Below are positions 47,026 through 56,448 of a stretch of 61,109 nucleotides of DNA, one piece after another. The DNA is from Rahnella aceris. Its GTDB lineage: Bacteria > Pseudomonadota > Gammaproteobacteria > Enterobacterales > Enterobacteriaceae. Position 1 is the first letter of the stretch, and every line of letters begins with the position of its first letter. The stretch covers positions 1 to 61,109 of the forward strand of contig NZ_JAADJV010000002.1 in NCBI RefSeq assembly GCF_011684115.1, in the 5' to 3' direction. Below the pieces are notes generated by a model that worked only from the letters and a program-made list of their open reading frames with translations, was not told where the DNA came from and made no database searches. The position numbers and the translations under genes were made by a program.

Positions 47026-48210
47026 CTAAGCGCTCCTGCGGGAAAGCAAATAATCTTTATAGTGGCTGAAGAAATCAAAGCGAATTCTTTCTAATAACTC
47101 AGGTTGATAAAAACGCGCCTTATTAAACGAGTAGTGCGCCATCATTAACATTTCATGACGGTTATTCAGTAATTTCTCAATGTTTTTTGCCAACCCATTG
47201 GCATCATCGGGCTTATGCAAATATTCGCTTTGACATAACTCAGGCATTCCTCCGGCAGAACTGGTGATCACGGGGCAGGCTCGCGACATGGCCTCTATCA
47301 CAGCCCGTGGCAACCCTTCCTGATTACTCGGCTGCACATAGAGATCGACAGTATCAAGAAATGAAAAAATGTCTTTCCCCGGCGTCCTTGGTCCGGAGAA
47401 AATAATATTGTCACGCAGGGATAATTCATCAATCATTTTAATATTCTTGAATTTACTTCCCGCACCCGTGATTTCAAGAACGATCGAAAAACCTCTTTTT
47501 TTTAGCCGATAAATTGCTTGATAAAGGGTATTAAAACCTTTGTGTGGACTGTCAAGAGAAGCAATCATACCTATTTTGAAAGGCCCGCTGGAAGACGCAG
47601 TGATTTTATGCAGCCTTTGATTAAGAACATAAGCCGAAGTCGGCAATAATTCTACGTTAGAAGCAGACACTACATGATGTCTGTTGGGATAGCGTTTTTG
47701 CAAAAAACTGCCTGTCACATAAATAGCACCCCAGGCTTTTTTAATCGCCTGCTTCACTCGCCAGGTTAATACCGGGGCATAGAGTAATCCTTTCAATGAG
47801 CCGTATCCGACCATCGCATCCCAGGGGCATGCGACCACCTCAACGACATAAGGAATATTCATCTGCCGCGCAAGCTTTGCGGTAATAAGACCTGTTTCGC
47901 TGGGTAACCTGATCACAACGCCATCACAGCCCCTGAGAGCCTCTTTAATTGCGATGACATTTTTACGGGAGGGTAATAACACAGACTTCAAAGAGGAATG
48001 ATTTTCTATTTTTTTGAAAACCATTCCGTTGCCGCTGGCCAGAGTCCAGTGCGGCGAAAATGAGGAATCACTTTTATAACGGGATAAAACTATTATTTCA
48101 TCAAAATGATGCAAATACCGGGCAAAAGCAGAATAAGGAAGTTTACCAGGAGAATATACTTTCTCATCGTGATGAATAAAATAGTGGTCATGCGCAAAAA
48201 CCATTTTCAT
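47026..48210 (-). CDS. Glycosyltransferase family 4 (polysaccharide cluster)
   Basis: A 394-residue GT4-type glycosyltransferase. The N-terminal half opens MKMVFAHDHYFIHHDEKVYS. The C-terminal half holds FKIGMIASLDSPHKGFNTLY, IIFSGPRTPGKDIF and the EX7E stretch QEGLPRAVIEAMSRACPVITS. No membrane helices are seen. The start overlaps the acyltransferase stop by four bases (ATGA), and its stop is one base before the beta-helix gene, so translation is coupled throughout. Donor sugar unknown. Confidence 0.88.
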   Translation of the reverse strand: MKMVFAHDHYFIHHDEKVYSPGKLPYSAFARYLHHFDEIIVLSRYKSDSSFSPHWTLASGNGMVFKKIENHSSLKSVLLPSRKNVIAIKEALRGCDGVVIRLPSETGLITAKLARQMNIPYVVEVVACPWDAMVGYGSLKGLLYAPVLTWRVKQAIKKAWGAIYVTGSFLQKRYPNRHHVVSASNVELLPTSAYVLNQRLHKITASSSGPFKIGMIASLDSPHKGFNTLYQAIYRLKKRGFSIVLEITGAGSKFKNIKMIDELSLRDNIIFSGPRTPGKDIFSFLDTVDLYVQPSNQEGLPRAVIEAMSRACPVITSSAGGMPELCQSEYLHKPDDANGLAKNIEKLLNNRHEMLMMAHYSFNKARFYQPELLERIRFDFFSHYKDYLLSRRSA

Positions 48211-48788
48211 GGTAATTCCTTAACTTTCATTGCAGGAGATCCAGCATACACCCCCGCAGTCAGGTGTTTTTTGGTAACAGAATTCGCCGCTACCACGACG
48301 TCAGAATCAATGACCGAACCTGCCAGGATCCTTACTCCGCATCCCACCCATACATTTGAAGCAATACAAACATTTCTCAGGTCGAGCGACTGATATTTAA
48401 AGGGCTGTCCGCACAATTCGTAACGATGTTCAAAGGAGATGATCGAAACAGAATGTGCAAACGATACATCACTGCCCACAGAAATATTTCCGGCAGCATC
48501 AACATAAGCGCGTTCATGAAAACTGATATTACTACCCAGTGAGAGGTTTTGCGGATTTTTGAATACGCACCATCGTCCGATATAGACATTCTCTCCGCAC
48601 GTTTTTACCAGCGTACGAATAAGAATATAACGGATCCCTACCCCGATTCCTCCGGGAAAACCGGAGAAGACATCCAGAAGATAAGCGCGGAAAATTTGCG
48701 GTAAAAGAGACGTTATGGCACATAAAACGAGAATAACTCCCCGCCAGCGACGAAAAGACGCACGGCCAGTTTTAATATTTTCAGGCAT
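48207..48788 (-). CDS. Hexapeptide-repeat acyltransferase (polysaccharide modification)
   Basis: A 193-residue left-handed beta-helix transferase resembling WcaF/maltose-O-acetyltransferase-type enzymes. After a hydrophobic N-terminal stretch (GVILVLCAITSLLPQIF) it shows hexapeptide turns LSLGSNISF, ISVGSDVSFAHSVSIIS and VWVGCGVRILAGSVIDSDVVVAANSVT, ending AGSPAMKVKELP. A catalytic His may be in FAHSVS or FEHRYE. It probably O-acetylates a sugar of the repeat unit using acetyl-CoA. It overlaps the genes on both sides by a few bases. Confidence 0.85.
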   Translation of the reverse strand: MPENIKTGRASFRRWRGVILVLCAITSLLPQIFRAYLLDVFSGFPGGIGVGIRYILIRTLVKTCGENVYIGRWCVFKNPQNLSLGSNISFHERAYVDAAGNISVGSDVSFAHSVSIISFEHRYELCGQPFKYQSLDLRNVCIASNVWVGCGVRILAGSVIDSDVVVAANSVTKKHLTAGVYAGSPAMKVKELP

Positions 48789-49866
48789 ATAACCTCAATA
48801 TTTCTGTCGCATTCTGCCCGATTGAAAAACGGCCTGTTATAACATCAGTATTAATTTTTCTCGTTGCTGACTGAGTCATCAATACATCAATCTCTGACGT
48901 CCATGCGCAGAGATCGCTGAGTGACTGATGGGAAATACGCTCAGTCACATCAATAAGCCGCGGAACGTGCAAGGACGCGATGACCGGCAATCCGGCAGCC
49001 TGAGCTTCAATAGCCGCAAGCCCGAGACCTTCGTGCAGCGACGGGAACAGGAACACATCCATAACATCGCGTAAAATTAACAATGCATCGTTTCTTGCGC
49101 CGGTCAGGATAACTTTGTCAGCAAGACCCCGCTCAACGGCTCTTTTGTGTAAGTCTTTTCGCAAACTTCCTTCACCGACAATCAGTAAACACACATCTTG
49201 ATCCCGGTATTGCGACAGTATTTCAAGCAGGAATTTGTGATTTTTGACGGATTCCATTCGCCCGACGGTTCCCAATACGAACGTGCTTTCAGCAATGCCC
49301 AGATCATGTTTAAGGCTGGTGGGAGCAGTAGACACAAGACGATGGAAATCTTTACCACAGGGAATAATATTGACCACAGGCGCCCCTGTTTTATAGTGGC
49401 AACGCGCTGAATCTTCACTTACCGCGACGCAACAGGTTGAATAACGCTTAGCCAGGAAAATTTTGAAACTGATTTCAACGCGTTTTATCGGACCAGCATT
49501 TTGGTAGTGCAGCGTTCGATCTGAATGAGCATGGGAAATAATCCGTCCTATTCCACACCTTTTAGCAATGTACGCCACGAGACCATTATTGAAGCTGACA
49601 TGACTATGACAGACGTCATATTTGTTCTTCCTGAAAACGGAGAATAAGGCAGCCAGGTATTTCAGCGGTTTTTTATAAGAAGGAATATGTATTATTTTGC
49701 AATCCATAGCTAATAAAGCATCTTCGTAAAACCCTTTATGGGGCTTATCGACGATAAAGGTGTGTTGAATACTTCCTGAGGTTTCTATCGCAAAATCAAA
49801 AAGCCAGCTTTCAATCCCACCGATATCCAATTGACCTAACAGGTGTACAACTTTAATTTTCTTCAT
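48781..49866 (-). CDS. Glycosyltransferase family 4 (polysaccharide cluster)
   Basis: A 361-residue GT4 glycosyltransferase. The start MKKIKVVHLLGQLDIGGIE is the typical GT4 N terminus, and AGGGA lies six bases before this ATG (49866); an ATG six codons upstream is also open. The core shows VAVSEDSARCHY, FVLGTVGRMESVKNHKFLL and the EX7E region SLHEGLGLAAIEAQAAGLPVI split across about residues 275-295. It overlaps the polymerase gene by 14 bp. Soluble, cytoplasmic face; sugar specificity unknown. Confidence 0.88.
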   Translation of the reverse strand: MKKIKVVHLLGQLDIGGIESWLFDFAIETSGSIQHTFIVDKPHKGFYEDALLAMDCKIIHIPSYKKPLKYLAALFSVFRKNKYDVCHSHVSFNNGLVAYIAKRCGIGRIISHAHSDRTLHYQNAGPIKRVEISFKIFLAKRYSTCCVAVSEDSARCHYKTGAPVVNIIPCGKDFHRLVSTAPTSLKHDLGIAESTFVLGTVGRMESVKNHKFLLEILSQYRDQDVCLLIVGEGSLRKDLHKRAVERGLADKVILTGARNDALLILRDVMDVFLFPSLHEGLGLAAIEAQAAGLPVIASLHVPRLIDVTERISHQSLSDLCAWTSEIDVLMTQSATRKINTDVITGRFSIGQNATEILRLYA

Positions 49867-51076
49867 CTGATGTCCCTGAGGCATAGGTTCTTAAATAAAG
49901 GAGTATGGAGAAAATAACCAGTGGCATAATTAGCAATTGTTTTCTGAAAACGGCATCCCCCACGCTTCCAAAAGTATAATCGGTACGGATAGCGTAGAAC
50001 CCAACCAACGTCATTACGGCAGAATAAATCAGGACACACATAATCGATGACATCAGTCTGGAGTCCAAAATGAGTGTGGTATATTTTATTGTTCTGATAA
50101 GCACAAAAACTATAGTCACAATGACACAGAGCGCAGGTAGTAATGTAAACCCTTCATAATTCATCCACTGCGCAGGGTTAGGGGCCATATACATAAAAGC
50201 AAAAATCATTGGCCAGTTAATAATCAGCAGAATAGATTTGAAAAATGCGGCCAGCATGAGAATAAAAAAAGCTCCTAACGTGATGAACTTCATTGCCCGG
50301 TAATATTCCAGAGTAAAAACCACATACAGAAGTGCCGTTACGGGAGAATAAGGTCGGAGCAGGAAACAATAGCCAGCCAGCATCAGTATCACAACGGCCT
50401 TGAATAATCGCATCACTTTCCCCTGCGTCTTACAAAAATCGACTAACGCCAAAGCCAGAAGGATTGTCAGAAAGAGAATGAATATATCTTTACCAAAAAC
50501 TGAAGAGAAATAATTAAACGTCGGAGAAACAATAATCAGGGATATCAGAACACAGCGAAAATCAACTGAACTCACATTAGAAAACAATCGACTCATTGCC
50601 GCGATGCTCATCAATTTAAACATAAAATTGAAAATAACAATATAAAATGGATCTTTGGCAGGCATCAAACTATAAAATATATGAACTGGCACCCCGAAAA
50701 TAAAGAAAGATCCCGGCCCTTCAGTCATGCCGTTCTCATGCATTGCGGCCATTCTCGCCACAGCACCGGATAAAATTTCACTCAGCGAATTATTTGACAG
50801 TAAAAAATTATAATATCGTACGGCATCTATTCCGGGGAAAATATTAAAAACATTAATACAATAAAAAGTATAGATAGCAGAAAATAATAATGCCGCAATG
50901 ATCAAATAATTATACCGGGCCCCAGGAATGGTAATCGCGGGAATGCTCAACGCGGTCAAAGTAAAAATCACCCCGCCTGCAGCATCACGGGCATCAAAAA
51001 TAAGATGTGTTATACACACAGAAGTGAGCATCATCAAACAAAGGTAAATAACACCACGTTTAAAATCAATATTCAC
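49853..51076 (-). CDS. wzy: Putative polysaccharide polymerase Wzy
   Basis: A 407-residue protein with about ten or more hydrophobic helices and little sequence conservation, as is usual for Wzy. Short hydrophilic loops include one with HENGMTEGPGSFFIFGVP (about residues 110-127) and LRPYSPVTALLY near the middle, resembling EpsG/Wzy-type proteins. Located between the flippase (8-bp gap) and a glycosyltransferase, where a polymerase is expected for a Wzx/Wzy-dependent polymer. Assignment rests on topology and context, hence moderate confidence. Confidence 0.7.
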   Translation of the reverse strand: MNIDFKRGVIYLCLMMLTSVCITHLIFDARDAAGGVIFTLTALSIPAITIPGARYNYLIIAALLFSAIYTFYCINVFNIFPGIDAVRYYNFLLSNNSLSEILSGAVARMAAMHENGMTEGPGSFFIFGVPVHIFYSLMPAKDPFYIVIFNFMFKLMSIAAMSRLFSNVSSVDFRCVLISLIIVSPTFNYFSSVFGKDIFILFLTILLALALVDFCKTQGKVMRLFKAVVILMLAGYCFLLRPYSPVTALLYVVFTLEYYRAMKFITLGAFFILMLAAFFKSILLIINWPMIFAFMYMAPNPAQWMNYEGFTLLPALCVIVTIVFVLIRTIKYTTLILDSRLMSSIMCVLIYSAVMTLVGFYAIRTDYTFGSVGDAVFRKQLLIMPLVIFSILLYLRTYASGTSDEEN

Positions 51077-51083
51077 TGTTACC

Positions 51084-52301
51084 TCACTGGTCGCTTTCTG
51101 TCACAGGCCTGAACACAGTTATATACATCAGCAAAGCAACAAAACTATTTGAGAAAAACAATACCCATGGTACAGAAAACACATTCATAAACTTACAGAC
51201 CAAGAATAATATGACACAGTGAATAACCCCACCTGTAAAAGTACAATAAGAAATTGCTTTACTCTTCCCATAAAAAAAACAAGTCGATGCCATAATCAGA
51301 TAGAACCCCTGCGATAAAAATGCAGGAACCATAATGACTACAAATCGTTTAACGTCCTTATACTCCTCACCCGCCACCAGATTGTATATTCCCTCGGGAA
51401 TTAACTGTGCCAAAATGGTTACCAGTGTGCTCAGAAAAAAATACCCAACGAAGATCAGCGTAAAGTGTTTACGGCTGATTTTATTATTTTTCAACTGACT
51501 GTACAGGTGAGGTGTTAATGCTTTATTCAGGGCCATCAGCACCACAGTAATAATTACGCTTAACTGAAATGATGCAGAGTAATTTCCCAGCGTGGAACTG
51601 GAAAAATAGTTACTGATCATAATCCTGTCCAGTCCTGACCGGGCCAGGAAGCTCATATTATGAATAATGAGTGGAATACCAAAAAGTAGCAATTGTGATG
51701 ATGTTTTTTTAACGGTATCAAAACAAAAATCAGCCTGCTTCAGCCAGTTTCTGTTGGACCATGAAGAAATAAATATTGAAATCAGGAAACCAAGAATAAT
51801 CGCGTAAACCCTGATTTCATAGCTTACCTTAAAACAGTACAGGAACAATAATGTGATAACGAATGACATTGCTGCATTAAGGACTTGAGCAGTCATGTAT
51901 TTCTTCGCTTCTTTCCTGGACTGATTAATCGATACGAGGTTTGTATAAATACATTGAAAATATCCCGCAATCGCGGCAAGAATAATTATATCACTCGGAT
52001 AAAAAGCATATACCCCAGCAACGCAAAGGATAAAGGCAACGGATGATATAATGACAGAGGAGAAGAAATAGTCTGCCGAGTTGTAATCTTCTTGCGTATA
52101 TTCGTACTTAATTATTGCGGCAGATGCGTTTAGTCCAATGAAGACAAAGAAGACCGCAACATAGGCATTAAATAAGGATATTTTCCCATACTGCTCAGGG
52201 CCTAAAGCACGTGAGAGAACAGGGAGAAGAAGGAAGGGGAAGATTTTTACAATCAGTTCCCCTCCGACATAAATAATACTATCACTGAATATCTTTCTCA
52301 T
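51084..52301 (-). CDS. wzx: Polysaccharide flippase (Wzx-like)
   Basis: A 405-residue membrane protein of the MOP/RfbX type with about twelve helices. The N terminus DSIIYVGGELIVKIFPFLLL and PVLSRALGPEQYGKISLFNAY are the family's first-helix and loop signature. Moderately short loops with basic residues (RSGLDRIMISNYFSSSTLGNY around residue 210, written here as two adjoining parts RSGLDRIMI and SNYFSSSTLG) also fit. It should flip the undecaprenyl-linked repeat unit to the periplasm. It follows wzc after 103 bp and is 8 bp before wzy. Confidence 0.87.
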   Translation of the reverse strand: MRKIFSDSIIYVGGELIVKIFPFLLLPVLSRALGPEQYGKISLFNAYVAVFFVFIGLNASAAIIKYEYTQEDYNSADYFFSSVIISSVAFILCVAGVYAFYPSDIIILAAIAGYFQCIYTNLVSINQSRKEAKKYMTAQVLNAAMSFVITLLFLYCFKVSYEIRVYAIILGFLISIFISSWSNRNWLKQADFCFDTVKKTSSQLLLFGIPLIIHNMSFLARSGLDRIMISNYFSSSTLGNYSASFQLSVIITVVLMALNKALTPHLYSQLKNNKISRKHFTLIFVGYFFLSTLVTILAQLIPEGIYNLVAGEEYKDVKRFVVIMVPAFLSQGFYLIMASTCFFYGKSKAISYCTFTGGVIHCVILFLVCKFMNVFSVPWVLFFSNSFVALLMYITVFRPVTESDQ

Positions 52302-52404
52302 TATTTTTCACTAACTGGCATGATAAGCATCGTGATTCAGTCTTGATTGTCAAAAATAAGAATCTCTGTTAACCCCTGCAATATCAAAACTCAGTGGTAA
52401 ACTC

Positions 52405-54555
52405 TCATGTTTCAGGCGAATGATATTCATAAATTTCTTTTTTCCCATAGTTATAAAAACCAGAAGGTTTATTAACTACTGCGTTGAGTATCACTCCATT
52501 AATATCAATGTTATTTCTGTTAAATACTCTGATTGCGGATTCTATTTCACGCACTGTGCTCTGCTCAAATTTAGCGACCAGCATAGAAATACCTGCGTAC
52601 CTACCTATAATAACGGCATCGCTTACCGCAAGGACTGGTGGCGCATCAAGTATGACGAAATCATAATTGTCTGAGGCCCAATGAATAAGATCGTGATACT
52701 GCTTACGCAGCAAAAGCTCTGAAGGGTTTTTTGACCACTTCCCGCGAGTGATAATATCCAGTCCGGGGATTTTAGTACTCTGAACAGCTTCCTGACACGT
52801 GATTGAACCCGTAATCGCATCGGTTAACCCGACGTTCTTAACATCGAAGATCCGATGCGCATATCCTTTTCGCATATCACAGTCAATATATAAGACCCGC
52901 TTGTCAGCCTGACTCACCACCACTGCAAGGTTGGAGCTGATGAATGTTTTCCCTACCTCCGGAGTGGCACCGGAGATCATCAACACATTTGAACGAGCTT
53001 CCATCATCGAGAAATACAAACTGGTTCTTAAATTCCTCAGAGCTTCTATCGCAATATCTGATGCTTTTTCAAGTGCTAACAAACTAACAGGCCGAGTATC
53101 ACTCATAGAATGAGAATAGTGATCATTCCTCCACTCTGACAGAGGCACATTTGAAACGACATTAAGACCGATATCTTCAAGTATTTCTGCGGAGTCGATA
53201 CCCTGCTGTAATGAGACCTGTGCCAGTATAAATCCAACTGATGAAATCAATCCCAGGCAAGCAAAGATAAATATTACCAGGACTTTATCAGGCTTAACCG
53301 GTTTTAATCCTGTGACGGCACTGTCGATAATTCTGACAGAGCCAATAGTACTTGCCTGGCTGATTTTAAGTTCTTGCTGCTTATTCAACAACTGCATATA
53401 AACGAGCTGACCCGATTGGACATCACGCGTCAATCTGACGACTTCCTGTTGCGTCAGAGGTAAGGTGCTGACTTTTTCATTCAGATTTTTCTTTTCATCT
53501 TTCAGAACCTGGATTTTTTCAATCAATGCTAAATAAGCCGGATGTTGTGTTGTATATAACTTTGAAATTTCGGTTTCTTTAAGGATAAGCTGATTAATCT
53601 GACCATCGAGTTGCACCATGCTATCGAGAGTTGATTTTGCTTCCATCGGTAAATCTACGGAATTGTTACGGCTTCTGAAGGCGTTTAATTTCGTTTCCGC
53701 GATTCCGAGATTGTTTTTTACCTGCGGAAGCTGACTCTTAATAAATCCCAGACTTTTCTCCGCTTCTTCCGCTTTTCGGTGAATACTTTGACGAGCATAG
53801 CAATCAATGATTGTCTGAAGGATGCTCTTAATTTGTTTACGATCCCTGCCATTGTAGCTAATAGTCAAAATACCGGTATCTTTGCCCTGATCGATGACGT
53901 TGACATTGGCTCGTAACTCCTCAATGACCTTGAGTGTTTCAACTTTGGTAACAGAAAACTTATCTCCCTTAAGAGCATGTATTTCGTTCACTTCAATACG
54001 AAATTCAGGAGTTTCCAGCATCTTCCCTGCCGTTCCAGATACGGTAGTACCGGACGGTGACGTTATCTGATACTCAGCATCATTGAGAATTTCAAGCGTA
54101 TAAGAACCTCCGATAACACCTCTGCGTGGCTCAAAGATATCCACCGCGATCCGCGGTACTCCAGGCTGTGAGTAACGTCGTATCGCCTCTCCAATGATGG
54201 GGAAACTGATAAAACGAACTTCAGTATCCAGATTCAGTTTAGCAACCGTTTCTCCAAGGATTGCCCGGGAGGTAACCAGTTGCATTTCTGTTGCAGAAAC
54301 AGGCGATTTCGCCGGCAATAATTGCGAGATATTACTCATCATGTCGATTTCACCTGAGTGATCGACCTGAACTAAAGCGTCAGCATGATAAACCGGAGAT
54401 GATAAAAAGGCATATAACAAACCGATAAAGACAAAAATAAAGGTAATCACAATAATAATGTATCTTTTATCAATGATAGCGCCCATATTTTTACGTAAAT
54501 CAAACTCGTCCGGGATACATTTATTTCCTGACTGACCCGTCATTTTTCCAATCAT
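52405..54555 (-). CDS. wzc: Polysaccharide co-polymerase/tyrosine autokinase Wzc
   Basis: A 716-residue inner-membrane bacterial tyrosine kinase controlling export and chain length. The N-terminal Wzz domain has helix 1 at RYIIIVITFIFVFIGLLYAF (about 33-52) and a long coiled-coil periplasmic part. The second helix is near VLVIFIFACLGLISSVGF (about 430). The cytoplasmic kinase shows Walker A GATPEVGKT, Walker A' VLYIDCDMRKG and Walker B VILDAPPVLAVSDA. The C terminus has a tyrosine cluster (FYNYGKKEIYEYH) for autophosphorylation. The ATG overlaps the wzb stop (ATGA). Confidence 0.94.
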   Translation of the reverse strand: MIGKMTGQSGNKCIPDEFDLRKNMGAIIDKRYIIIVITFIFVFIGLLYAFLSSPVYHADALVQVDHSGEIDMMSNISQLLPAKSPVSATEMQLVTSRAILGETVAKLNLDTEVRFISFPIIGEAIRRYSQPGVPRIAVDIFEPRRGVIGGSYTLEILNDAEYQITSPSGTTVSGTAGKMLETPEFRIEVNEIHALKGDKFSVTKVETLKVIEELRANVNVIDQGKDTGILTISYNGRDRKQIKSILQTIIDCYARQSIHRKAEEAEKSLGFIKSQLPQVKNNLGIAETKLNAFRSRNNSVDLPMEAKSTLDSMVQLDGQINQLILKETEISKLYTTQHPAYLALIEKIQVLKDEKKNLNEKVSTLPLTQQEVVRLTRDVQSGQLVYMQLLNKQQELKISQASTIGSVRIIDSAVTGLKPVKPDKVLVIFIFACLGLISSVGFILAQVSLQQGIDSAEILEDIGLNVVSNVPLSEWRNDHYSHSMSDTRPVSLLALEKASDIAIEALRNLRTSLYFSMMEARSNVLMISGATPEVGKTFISSNLAVVVSQADKRVLYIDCDMRKGYAHRIFDVKNVGLTDAITGSITCQEAVQSTKIPGLDIITRGKWSKNPSELLLRKQYHDLIHWASDNYDFVILDAPPVLAVSDAVIIGRYAGISMLVAKFEQSTVREIESAIRVFNRNNIDINGVILNAVVNKPSGFYNYGKKEIYEYHSPET

Positions 54556-55001
54556 TTTAAACCCTGATAATTTAAAGCAGCCTTCCAGCCAGATACTGAC
54601 TCTTTTATAAGAGAGAATATATAATCAAATGCTTCCATATCTTTTCCATAAGGATCGGGAATTTCTTTCCGCTGATTCCAGTGGCCCAGCAGCATAATTT
54701 TCCCTCTGATTTCGGGTAAAGAATGAGTGATGGCACTGATATGTGTCCGCTCCATCACCAGAATAAGATCAAACTCCTTACCCCTTTCTGGTGTGAACGG
54801 CTTCGCCTTATGATTTTCCAGTGATATCCCGTGGCGTTCTGCCACCATTTTTGCCATGTGATCAGCCCTTTGTCCGTTAAGCGCAGATAAGCCTGCTGAC
54901 TGTATATTTTTTTCAGGCAGACATTGTTTCATCAAGGCTTCGGCAATCGGTGAGCGACATATATTCCCCACGCACACCACCAGGATAGAATTAAATATCA
55001 C
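54552..55001 (-). CDS. wzb: Low-molecular-weight protein-tyrosine phosphatase Wzb
   Basis: A 149-residue phosphatase that dephosphorylates Wzc. The P-loop VCVGNICRSP (CX5R, Cys near residue 11) and the general-acid loop PDPYGKD (about 116) are intact. The start appears to be a GTG six bases after the wza stop, with only a weak purine stretch before it, so translation is probably coupled to wza. E. coli Wzb begins at the equivalent point. The gene order wza-wzb-wzc is standard for group 1-type capsule and exopolysaccharide loci. Confidence 0.93.
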   Translation of the reverse strand: MIFNSILVVCVGNICRSPIAEALMKQCLPEKNIQSAGLSALNGQRADHMAKMVAERHGISLENHKAKPFTPERGKEFDLILVMERTHISAITHSLPEIRGKIMLLGHWNQRKEIPDPYGKDMEAFDYIFSLIKESVSGWKAALNYQGLK

Positions 55002-55007
55002 CTTTTC

Positions 55008-56138
55008 TTACCAGTTTCGAATATAACGGGCAGTTTCGGTCAGATCATGAACCCCGGTAATGGTTGGCAATAATTGTCCGATAATACGGTTCCATTTAGC
55101 CAGCGGAGCTGTCGTCACATAAACAATATCGTAAGGCTCAAGCTGGAATTCGGTTCCCAGCACCAGTGCCGTAGCATCGCTTGCATTCAACTGGTAGATG
55201 TTCGCTATTTTCTTTTTAGCATCCCCTTTCAGGGTTCTGATGACAAATACCCCTGTGGCATCCGACGTTAACGGATCCATGCCTTCGGCATTAGAGAGGG
55301 CTTCGGTCAGTGTCATGCCGCTACGATCCATGCGAAGTGTCGTTTGCTTTTTCACTTCGCCCATCACGAACACTTTCAGCTCGTCGTTTCTCGGGACATA
55401 AAGGATATCTCCCGGCTCAAGCAAACGGTTCTGCCGCATATCTCCATGCTTCATTAAAGACTGCAGTGAAATGAGAGATTTCTCGCCATTATGCGACAAC
55501 ACGATATTATTCCAGTCCGCATTTTCACTTAATCCCCCCGCCAGATTAATTGCGTCCATGATGGTCATGGGAACGTTAGTGACAGCTAACTGACCGGATT
55601 TTTCCACCTCACCGGTGACATAGACTTTCTGCGAGCGGAACGTCGCAACATTGACATCGACCTGCGGCGATTGAATATATTGGGTGAGCCTGGCGGTAAT
55701 ATCACGACGAATTTCAGAGGTCGTTTTGCCTGCCACGTTGACCATCCCTATGTAAGGGTAAAATATGGCACCTTCGGCGTTAACCCAGTTCCCGGCATCG
55801 CCGGCACTTCGATACTGACCGGCAGGTGTCGTCAGTTCAGGATGATCCCATACCGTAATTGTTAATATATCGCCGATGCCAACATAGTACTGGTACTTGT
55901 TAACACGTGAATCAAGGTCGCTATTGACTGTCGCAATGGCAGGGTGACGAACAAGTGACTCCACCAGTTTAGGCGTGATGGGATAAATATCGACCATTGC
56001 ATTAATATCCTGATAAGGGCCGTTTTCTTCCACGACATTTTTACCCGAAGTACTTATACCGATACCAGGCGATAACGAACATCCACAAAGCGATACTACA
56101 AATATGATGAGTGGAATAGTAACAATCTTAACTTTCAT
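55008..56138 (-). CDS. wza: Outer-membrane polysaccharide export lipoprotein Wza
   Basis: A 376-residue lipoprotein forming the octameric export channel. The lipobox is LCGC (Cys near residue 20). The polysaccharide-export domain starts [21 protein letters not shown] (about 105, with [13 protein letters not shown] as the signature). SLBB repeats follow ([28 protein letters not shown]), and the amphipathic C-terminal helix is near [14 protein letters not shown]. First gene of the ops-preceded transcript; wzb follows six bases later. Confidence 0.95.
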   Translation of the reverse strand: MKVKIVTIPLIIFVVSLCGCSLSPGIGISTSGKNVVEENGPYQDINAMVDIYPITPKLVESLVRHPAIATVNSDLDSRVNKYQYYVGIGDILTITVWDHPELTTPAGQYRSAGDAGNWVNAEGAIFYPYIGMVNVAGKTTSEIRRDITARLTQYIQSPQVDVNVATFRSQKVYVTGEVEKSGQLAVTNVPMTIMDAINLAGGLSENADWNNIVLSHNGEKSLISLQSLMKHGDMRQNRLLEPGDILYVPRNDELKVFVMGEVKKQTTLRMDRSGMTLTEALSNAEGMDPLTSDATGVFVIRTLKGDAKKKIANIYQLNASDATALVLGTEFQLEPYDIVYVTTAPLAKWNRIIGQLLPTITGVHDLTETARYIRNW

Positions 56139-56448
56139 AACGTTTTAACCGTTTATTTTCATGGGGAGTAGATTTAATGGTGTTGTTTTTAGCAAAATCT
56201 TCACAAGGAGTCTGGAGGGAATATTGTTACTCAATTTAGGGATCGATAAATATTGCGATAGCATTGAGTATTTTTTCACGCTACCGCCCATGGATGTTGT
56301 AGACATCCATTAGAATAATAAAATCACCAATAAGTCCTTTACAAAAAATTTAATATTAGCCAGTCTCCGCTTAAAAAAAGCAGAATTTAAACATATCTAT
56401 AAATTAGTATAAATGCCGACGACAATAACAGATCGTTTATCGTCGTGT
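56139..56448. other. Leader of the wza operon
   Basis: About 310 bp of AT-rich DNA without a gene between the WecA-like gene and wza. It contains an ops element (56277-56288) and, just before it in the transcript, a hairpin (TGGATGT/ACATCCA). It presumably holds the operon promoter. Confidence 0.65.
56277..56288 (-). promoter_or_regulatory. ops element (RfaH recruitment site)
   Basis: On the minus strand GGCGGTAGCGTG is a perfect ops core as found in JUMPstart leaders of enteric capsule and O-antigen operons. It lies 139 bp before the wza start codon, in the correct orientation. RfaH loading here would allow read-through of the long operon. Confidence 0.9.
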
